From contig CM060731.1 in assembly GCA_030704615.1 (NCBI GenBank), positions 73,014,756 through 73,078,755 on the forward strand: DNA of 64,000 nt. The letters are read 5' to 3'. This DNA is from Takakia lepidozioides. Its lineage: Eukaryota; Streptophyta; Takakiopsida; Takakiales; Takakiaceae. The position numbers and the translations under genes were made by a program. How positions within the stretch are numbered: position 1 is the stretch's first letter; the number at the start of each line of letters is the position of its first letter. The notes under the pieces were generated by a model. It was not told the DNA's origin and ran no database searches. It was given only the letters and a program-made list of their open reading frames with translations. Below, in pieces: positions 56,967 through 64,000 of the stretch.

Positions 56967-58698
56967 TTCTCTGTTCCCAATTCCCTCACAAAGCATGTTA
57001 GCATAGTACACAAGAAGATACTGCCACACCGTGACAGTGAGAAGTTCTTTGAGTTTCAAACAGTATGCCATTGCGAACTTTGAGAGGCAATGTTCACCTT
57101 AGTAGTCCACCAAACGAGGGGTGGGCGGGGCGCGCAGCTGCATCCTCATGCATAAAAACGCTTTCCAACACTGAGTATAGAAATGTAACATTCACATTTC
57201 TGGTACCCTCTAACTGGACGTTTACAAATCCTTTCTATGAACTCCTGTTGAATACACCCTAAACCCTCCACCCCCAACGGGATAAATGAAGTCATCTTTG
57301 CCAACCAAAGTTTAATCGGTGACGGAAACTTCATGGTGCTATGTTGTACAGATGACAAAGCGTAAAAAGGTGAAGTAGAAACTATGCAGCTGCAATAAAA
57401 CCCTTGCAAAGATCCAAGGCTACGCAAGTCGCGACAAGAAACACTCTCTAACCGCAACAGGGTTTAGTATCTGGCTACTGTTGTCGTTTCCCCGAGCCTA
57501 TCCGACGATCTGACGAGAGTTAACTATGAGAAATTAGCTGCCGAGACACCCGGCTAGTCGTCAAGTGCTGCTCAACGCCCTAGTTTTGAGATTTTCTCCA
57601 ATATACTGGACACCCAGTAGTTACCATACTTTTCATCAACAAGCATAAAGACCCATACTACAAAGAACGACCTCCAGGCAGGAAGATGCTCGGGATTGAA
57701 GATTACTAACAATGCAGGTGGTCACGACTGATCGCCGACCGCTTATGAACAGCCACTCAATGTCACTGACCAGGATCCTGCTTTACCACGAGCATTTCCA
57801 CGACCTTCTTCTGGTACTCCATCCAACGCACAAGCCTCTCCAAAACCCCAGACCTCTGTTCCAAATAATAATACGAAAACCCGCGAACAAGTCACAGACA
57901 ATCAACTACAAGAATCTAAGACCTCGCAGACTGCTTCCAACACCGAAAGTCTCTCCAACAACCTCTGTTTCCAAAAACTACAAAAATCCGCGAAGATTTT
58001 GCAAAGTAAATGAGCTCGAAGAATGAAAAAACGTCATAAAGAACTTTGAAGGAGAGGAGAGAGCGTACAACAGCACAGGGTGTGCAGAGAAAGTCACAAA
58101 GAAAATCTTGCCTCGGCAACACCGTTCTCCCAAGTTTTCCTTCTCTCGGGATCTGCAAGAAGACGAGAGATGGCGCGCGGACGAACGACGATCAACCCAC
58201 GACGATCAACGACGAGCGACGAAACACCCATGGTTGGGAGACTTGGGAGGACCTGGGAGGAGTGGGAGTCGGGACGGTAGGAAAGATGAGAGGCAAGAAT
58301 ATGCGGGGTAGCTCCAGATGCGGGTCAGCCTGATGCGTAAATTCTCAATGTGGCGTGGTGGTCCCCACTGTGTGCATGAAGGAGAGAGGCATAAGCGGAT
58401 CTTCTCATTGAACGCTGCCTTCCCCAGGTCGCTGCTATTTAGATTTTCCTCGTCTCTGTGTCCCATGTGCTCGATAGAAGCGGGATACTTCTATCATATT
58501 GATGTGGAACTCTCTCGCTCTCGCTGTTGGAAAACTAAATTCTTTACCTTCTTCCTCTCTCTCGCTGCACATAAACAGAACACTGAATAACGGTGCATCT
58601 CTATCTCACTGACAGTATACCAGTCTCAGGGCGAATTTGGGGTGTTACTTGGATGCACTTCAAACTAACATATGGAGTGGAATTGGGGGTGATTCATT

Positions 58699-58749
<51 letters not shown>

Positions 58750-58889
58750 GACTTCATCTCGAAGGGCTACTGCCTTCAGTGATTCATTGTACACTCCTAT
58801 CCTTCTCAGGCTCGCCTATGGCGGCAGTGAATGCCTCGATCCCAAATTGCAGGAAAGATGGGTGTGAAACCGTTGATCATGAATTGCAT
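56967..58889. promoter_or_regulatory. Shared upstream region of TOC34 and PAP29
   Basis: About 1.9 kb between the two divergent start codons. It probably contains a 5' non-coding exon or exons of TOC34 and the PAP29 leader with a (GA)n tract. No other gene recognised. Confidence 0.5.
58701..58746. repeat. (GA)n microsatellite in the PAP29 leader
   Basis: About 23 uninterrupted GA units 140-190 bases upstream of the likely start. GA tracts are common in plant leaders. Confidence 0.95.
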
Positions 58890-61800
58890 ATGACAGTGAG
58901 GCTGTCTTTTTTATTGCTGTTAAAGCTTATGCTTGTTTCGCTGACGTTAGTTCTATGGGCTGGAACGACCCATGCCGGGAAAGTCCTCCCTCCACGCCTA
59001 CGATTCAGCGAAAAGGGTAAATTCAAAATAGTTCAGGTATATTACCCACGCAATCCTCGTTTTAGAATCTATTCAGGAGTTTTCATCTCCAGGGGACTGG
59101 TTCGACAAATGCCGTTATCTTTCTTAACAAGAACAGAAAGGACGATGACGGCACATTGCTTTCATGAGTAGAGGGTCGTTCGCGCTAGGAAGCATGCTGA
59201 AGATTTCTGGACCTTTTATAAGTGAGCTTACCAGTATTTTCCTGACTGTGAAGATTGCAGATATGCATTATGCAAATGGGGCCTCCACAAAGTGCTCGGA
59301 TGTGCTGCCATCCCAGTACTCTACTTGTTCCGATCTCAACACTACAACTTTTCTCAACCGGGTGATCGCTGAAGAGAAACCTGACTTACTCGTGTTCACA
59401 GGTTAGCAATGTATACTGTGAATAGTGTGGAATCGTTAGAGAATCTACTAATGAGACGTTGTGTGCCGCAACCTTGTGGCCATAGACTTGGAATTGTAAG
59501 AGTCAAGGGAGCGACATGTTTTCCCGCGGATCCCTGTTTTTCCTCTCCGCATCTGGGATCTTGAGTGGGAATAACGCGCCTGTTGCACAAGCTTTTCTGT
59601 GATAATTGAGTGTCACAGTTCACTGGTGCCAGACACAAAGATGATATAAGTCCCTTCCACACGACCATTGCATCTGTGTGGACTGTGAATTGATTGTTGT
59701 TCATGCCGAAGAAAGAGAGAGAAAGAAAGGATCTTCATAACATCCCCAAAAAGCCCCAAGAGCTTATGGCACAGTAAGAGAGAGAATGTACTCATAAGAC
59801 TTTGTTTGGCTGAGCCTTGTGGCCATGGACCCGTGCCCAGGTTGGATGGAAACATAGGGAATAGGCACTACCTTTGTTAGGGGCTCCAGTAGTGTGACTT
59901 GCCTCAATTTAAACAATTAGTTCAGGCTTTCCAGATATTATCGAGAAAGCCCTTCACACAAGCATCAATCTGCTGTGTGTGAAAGCCCAAAAGTTGGACC
60001 CCAACAGGGCAGGGCTTTAGGGTCAGAGATTTTGAAAGTTGGTGAAAAGAGGTGCAGGATTCATGTTCTTGATGTTCCTGAAGAGGGTCACTCTCTGGTG
60101 AGAATACCCAGGAAATGTATCAGAAAATGGATATTGTCTTCAGGTTGCCCGCAATCAGGCAATTAAAATCTCCTTTTCCTCTCTGCATCTGTTTATTGTT
60201 CAAAGATAGTCTAGACACAGAGAGAGAGAGAGAGGTTGCTGAGTCACGACAAAGTTTAACTGACTGGTGTACAACTCGTTGTATGTGACAGGGGATAATA
60301 TTGTTGGAGGTGATTGCACTGATCCTGCTGCATCCCTTGATGCAGCCTTTGCTCCAGCAATTGCTGCCAAGATACCCTGGGTAGCTGTGCTTGGCAACCA
60401 TGACCAAGAGGGCACTCTAGATCGTGCTGGTGTCATGGGCCACATTGTGGGAATGGATTACACGCTTTCTCATGTCAATCCAATTACTGGCAGTCAACAT
60501 ATTGATGGTTTTGGGAATTACAACCTTGAAATAATGGGAGCAGAAGGATCCCTCTATGAAAACAAGAGTGTCCTTAATTTGTATATGCTAGATAGTGGGG
60601 ATTACTCCAAGCTGTCCCAGGTATCAGGCTATGGATGGATTCATCAAACGCAGTCAACTTGGGTGAAGGAGCTCTCCAAGGAGTTGCAGGTGGGTTATTG
60701 TTGCTGTTGTTCCTTAACCATACAGTTTTCTCTCAATCATAGCATATAGATTTTCTATTTGAAAGGTGAGCACTAAAAGTTTTTTGTTGTTTTCAACAAA
60801 TGTAGGTCCAATGTTGATGGATAACCTCCAAGTTTTCAGCTTTTTCACGAACAAGATTGTTTTCTGGTTTTGTGAGGCAATGCTGGGTCATCGGACCCTT
60901 CTACCAGCTGTCTATTTGTGTCCAAGCACGTCTGCTACCAGGGATATGTTGAACAAACTGACATGAGAAGCTCAGAGATTTGTATAAAATGTCCATAATT
61001 AAGGTCTGTGGTGGTGGTCTTTCTGCCCTTGAAACTTGACGCCCAGAGGCCGCAACAATTCAATGCAGGCTGTAAAACTCTGGATGTCTTTGAAAACCAG
61101 TCACTTCGATGTAAGCTCAATAAAGGATCTATGATGTACCCTTAACGTATAAGGAAATGTCATATCTCATCTTGACTGGCTTGAAGTATTTGTTTACTTT
61201 GTAATTATTAATGACAGGAGGCCTACACAACGACACCACCAGCACAAGCAAACCCAGCCCCAGCGCTTGCTTATTTCCATATTCCAGTACCAGAATACAG
61301 CCTCCTGGACACCTTCAATTTCACAGGCATAAAGCAAGAGAGCATCTCATCTGCAAGTGTGAACTCAGGCTTCTTGACCACCCTTGCGGAGGCTAATGAT
61401 GTCAAGGCAGCATTTGTTGGTCATGATCATGTCAACGATTTCTGTGGTGATGTGCTTGGTGAGGACCTACCTCACATCAGATTCGCTCTGCGCTTGCAAG
61501 ATGCGTTTTGCGTAGTTTGCAGTTGCATTACATCAGGGGTAAACTTGTGAGTAGCGCGCCAAATCTGATCAGAACCTGGCACTAAAGCACAACAAAGCAA
61601 GAAGGAGGTATATGCTATGTATACAGGCATGGCCTTAACATGCAATGACATAGAGAGCTCCCTTCTGCTTTTCCACAAAATAGCCCTTGGTTGCTACATG
61701 TGCCATGCAATCAATTTGGGTGATGTCCTCTTCTTGTACGATTGAGCTGAAGTCAAGATTGTTGGTCCTATGACTGTTGGGTGGGTTATCAGAAGCTTGT

Positions 61801-62118
61801 TGACCTTGAATCATGTATGAACACAAGTCTTGCAATTTTTCAGAGTCAATTTGACTGATGAGGTTGATATCCTTGCCGGTTTCAGGGATAAGGCTGTGCT
61901 ATGCTGGCGGTTTTGGGTACCATGCGTACGGGCTTGCTGGGTGGTCCAGAAGAACCAGAGTAGTGGTGGCTGCTCTGCAGAAAGATGCGAGAGGGAGCTG
62001 GCAAGATGTGAGCTCGATTGTGACTTGGAAACGCCTGGATGATGGCGATTTCACTGTCATCGATCCGGAACCCATTTGGACTAAACCAGGTCCCAGGTTG
62101 ACAAAAGATCACTTTTAG
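58890..62118 (+). CDS. PAP29: Purple acid phosphatase, PAP29 type
   Basis: Five exons with consistent phases: 58890-59036, 59254-59401, 60292-60689, 61218-61458 and 61886-62118; 388 residues, very close to the Arabidopsis PAP29 length. The signal peptide starts MTVRLSFLLLLKLML; an in-frame ATG at 58818 would add 24 residues before it. Metallophosphoesterase motifs in order: ADMHYANG, FTGDN, GNHDQE, YFHIPVPE, FVGHDHVNDFCG, all with their metal-ligand Asp, Asn and His residues. The C-terminal block CYAGGFGYHAYGLAGWSRR and WKRLDDGDFTVIDPEPIW is typical. The group is annotated as probable inactive purple acid phosphatase in Arabidopsis, but the metal ligands are present. Secreted or vacuolar phosphate hydrolase by family. 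Intron 2 holds a repeat related to 31555-31700. Confidence 0.92.
59940..60075 (+). repeat. Repeat in PAP29 intron 2 matching CACTA-region sequence
   Basis: GAAAGCCCTTCACACAAGCA, TTGGACCCCAACAGGGC and GAAAGTTGGTGAAAAGAGGT match 31555-31700 with scattered differences, so a mobile fragment entered this intron. Confidence 0.6.
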
Positions 62119-63515
62119 TGTGCAATATGCAGACAAGATTGTACTATTCACCATTGTTAAAGCCATAAATAGCCACCGGCATGGCCTGTCTGTGATGATT
62201 GATACAGCAGCATGTTTGATCACAATCCACGGTACACATTAGCTTAGCTAGCAAAGGACTTGGATCTGAAATTGTTGCAATAGATGAGATAGGCAAGGAG
62301 GCCCCGAAGCTCCATCTCCTACAGAGCCTTGAAGGAGCACTATGCCGCTACCCATTCTCTGGTCTGTAGCAGTGTGCAGACAGATAGCTGTAAAAGTAAT
62401 CAGGCCATTTCTGAATTGGAGTCATACCGGCTTTTGTACACTGACTTGCACACGTGCACAATTGGAAATCAGTGTTTGCAGTGGTTCCTGGTCGGAGACC
62501 GTGCTGCAAGAGAGTACCTGGTCCTTCAAATGCAGGTGCAAGTAAAGCTGGACATCAGTTCAGGAACCTGGTGTCTCTCAGACTAATACTCTTTGAAGTT
62601 CCATTGTTGATATGTACATTTCTCCATCTTATCTATTCATTTGGATATTACCAAGCTGATTCAAATGCTTACAGTCTGTTTTGTAAAACCGATACCACAA
62701 TGTTAGGCATCACTTCTCACAAGTTAAGATGGCTGGGTTACGGTGGTGGGTAAGAGATTGCAAGCATTCTCGTCGGACTTCGTTCGTCCATAGTCGAACG
62801 TTTCGTGCGTTACGGAGACGCGCTGCCACGTGACCCTAGGAACCACGATCACCGACGAGCTGCCAAGTGTCGGCTCTGTAAAGCGTAGACCAGGTCCCGG
62901 TGGACCGTGGTCGGCGACTGGCTACAGGCGGTTTCCTTCCGCGGGCGCCGCTGCATGGTGTGGGAACCTGTAACAGCCGGTGAGACCCGCGCCAATAGGC
63001 GGGTGCAGGGTGGGCACTTACTGGCCAGGTGTCGCCTTCAGATCCCCGTTGATTAGGTCGCAGTTTATTCCTGCATTTATGGCTAAACCTGGCGAAACAT
63101 TGCCGTACAACGCTGGCCATTCGTACGTACTTTTCCCGTACGGACGTTACGCTGTGATTTCTCGATAAGAGTTGACAGATATATTTCATTTAAGAAATAA
63201 AATTATGTTCACTCGCCAATTTGGCGAAACTTATATCTGTTATTTAATTAATCAATTAAAAGATAAGAACGAACGCCGACGCGTCGGCTTTTCCTTGTCT
63301 CTCTCTTGTCGCTTCTTCTTCGTCTTCGTCGTCTTCTTCTTCTTCTTCTTCTTCTTCTTCTCGCATTTTGCTTCTGAGAGTGCGCCTCGTTCGTTCTATA
63401 CAGTATGGGTTTTGATTATCGGTTTGGATTACAAAGATTTGTACAACTTCTTGAGCTGTCATTAACGTGGGTTGTTCTGTGAGCGAGGAAAGGTGGTGGG
63501 ACTGAGCAAGGGAAG
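62119..63515. other. PAP29 3' flank and intergenic region
   Basis: 62119-62760 is probably PAP29 3' untranslated sequence plus spacer. 62760-63060 is GC-rich with CACGTG. 63300-63362 has a TTC-rich run in a likely leader. No gene recognised. Confidence 0.4.
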
Positions 63516-63568
63516 ATGATGGTGGTGTCATCAGCTCCTCTCTTGCCGGGTCTGGTAGATGCTGGAAG
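63516..63568 (+). CDS. Possible first exon of a downstream gene
   Basis: ATG at 63516 (GGAAGATGATGG) opens MMVVSSAPLLPGLVDAG and meets a GT donor (AAG/GTATGG) at 63569. It is preceded by a pyrimidine-rich leader with TTC repeats. The protein family cannot be told from 17 codons. Speculative. Confidence 0.25.
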
Positions 63569-64000
63569 GTATGGTTTCAAGTTCTTGTTTCTCCATACAA
63601 TGGTGTCAGTATGAAGACTGACTGTAATCCCTCGGTCTCTCTCGATTAGTCTAGCTTAGTGTGGTGAAATGTGATCATGCACAAGCGTCACCTTCTCACG
63701 AGCCCACCAGTTATATCGGAATTGAAAGCACCAAATGCATATTTTTCTGCATTTCTTGTAGTGTTAATTGATTCTTCGCATTTGAACGTGTAGAAGAGTG
63801 TTGCGAATTTGTGATAGCCACGAAAGCTAAAGCATTCATAATATTAGCAATTACCAGCAGCTTACGGGGCTGACTGGCCAAACATACTCCTAGCCCCCGC
63901 TTGCATCCATCCTCGTTGGTTCTATGTACGTTGCTGTCCGTCGATTCAGGTTGCTATGTCAAAATGGCTTAATTCTCCCGACCAGAAAGTTGTGGGATTT
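63569..64000. other. Possible first intron or intergenic DNA
   Basis: No coding block recognised in the last 430 bases. Confidence 0.3.

Noticed and set aside
58593-58817. Arg-Glu repeat protein upstream of PAP29
   Set aside because: The repeat is just the translated GA microsatellite in the leader; the family start and signal peptide begin at 58890.
63256-63531. Glu/Asp-rich minus-strand protein
   Set aside because: It is the antisense reading of a TTC/TCG-rich leader; no domain.
1-64000. CRISPR arrays, bacterial operons or riboswitches
   Set aside because: The sequence is plant nuclear DNA with spliceosomal introns; no such structures seen.

Overview
The window is nuclear DNA of a green land plant. 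It encodes a chloroplast protein-import receptor (TOC34), fragments of a photosystem I subunit (PsaG) and of OEP16, a phragmoplastin-type dynamin, F-box/kelch proteins, PPR repeats, a purple acid phosphatase and a clan-72 cytochrome P450, all with short GT-AG introns. The PPR style, and a Ty3/gypsy element carrying a DNA methyltransferase, suggest a seed-free lineage (fern, lycophyte or bryophyte), but this is inference and the species cannot be named.

Layout. 1-12.2 kb is a decaying gene block: a DRP1 dynamin 3' half with an in-frame stop, a cation/calcium exchanger (CCX) pseudogene, and two tandem copies of a 2.3 kb unit with an F-box/kelch gene, each copy broken by a different indel, with a DExH RNA-helicase tail between them. 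12.8-13.8 kb is a degenerate minisatellite plus a SINE-like unit. 14.6-20.9 kb is a minus-strand Ty3/gypsy element in the order gag, protease, C5-cytosine methyltransferase, partial reverse transcriptase, integrase, PHD finger. 22.4-23.5 kb is a run of three intronless host-gene fragments (PsaG, ribosomal eL20, OEP16). 24.6-33.5 kb is a large CACTA (En/Spm) element with divergent TNP1-like and TNP2-like genes; the TNP1-like gene contains an FCP1/NIF phosphatase-like domain. 33.5-34.6 kb and 45.05-47.3 kb are two halves of a second copy of the Ty3 element, split at one codon by CACTA ends and now in opposite orientations. 34.6-39.0 kb is PPR debris. 39.0-44.0 kb is a second, 4.9 kb CACTA element with clean inverted repeats and a CCG target duplication, inserted in a PPR pseudogene and carrying its own PPR fragment.

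49.2-62.1 kb is genic: a P450 pseudogene with several lesions, an intact seven-exon TOC34 gene (minus) and, divergent from it, an intact five-exon PAP29-type phosphatase (plus). The last 1.9 kb is mostly intergenic and may hold the first exon of another gene.

The most notable item is the retroelement that combines a de novo-type cytosine methyltransferase domain (motifs I, IV PCQG, VI ENV, VIII and IX/X recognisable) with a C-terminal C4HC3 PHD finger, that is, a chromatin writer and a candidate chromatin reader in one mobile polyprotein. A 5' terminal repeat was not found, and all copies here are defective.
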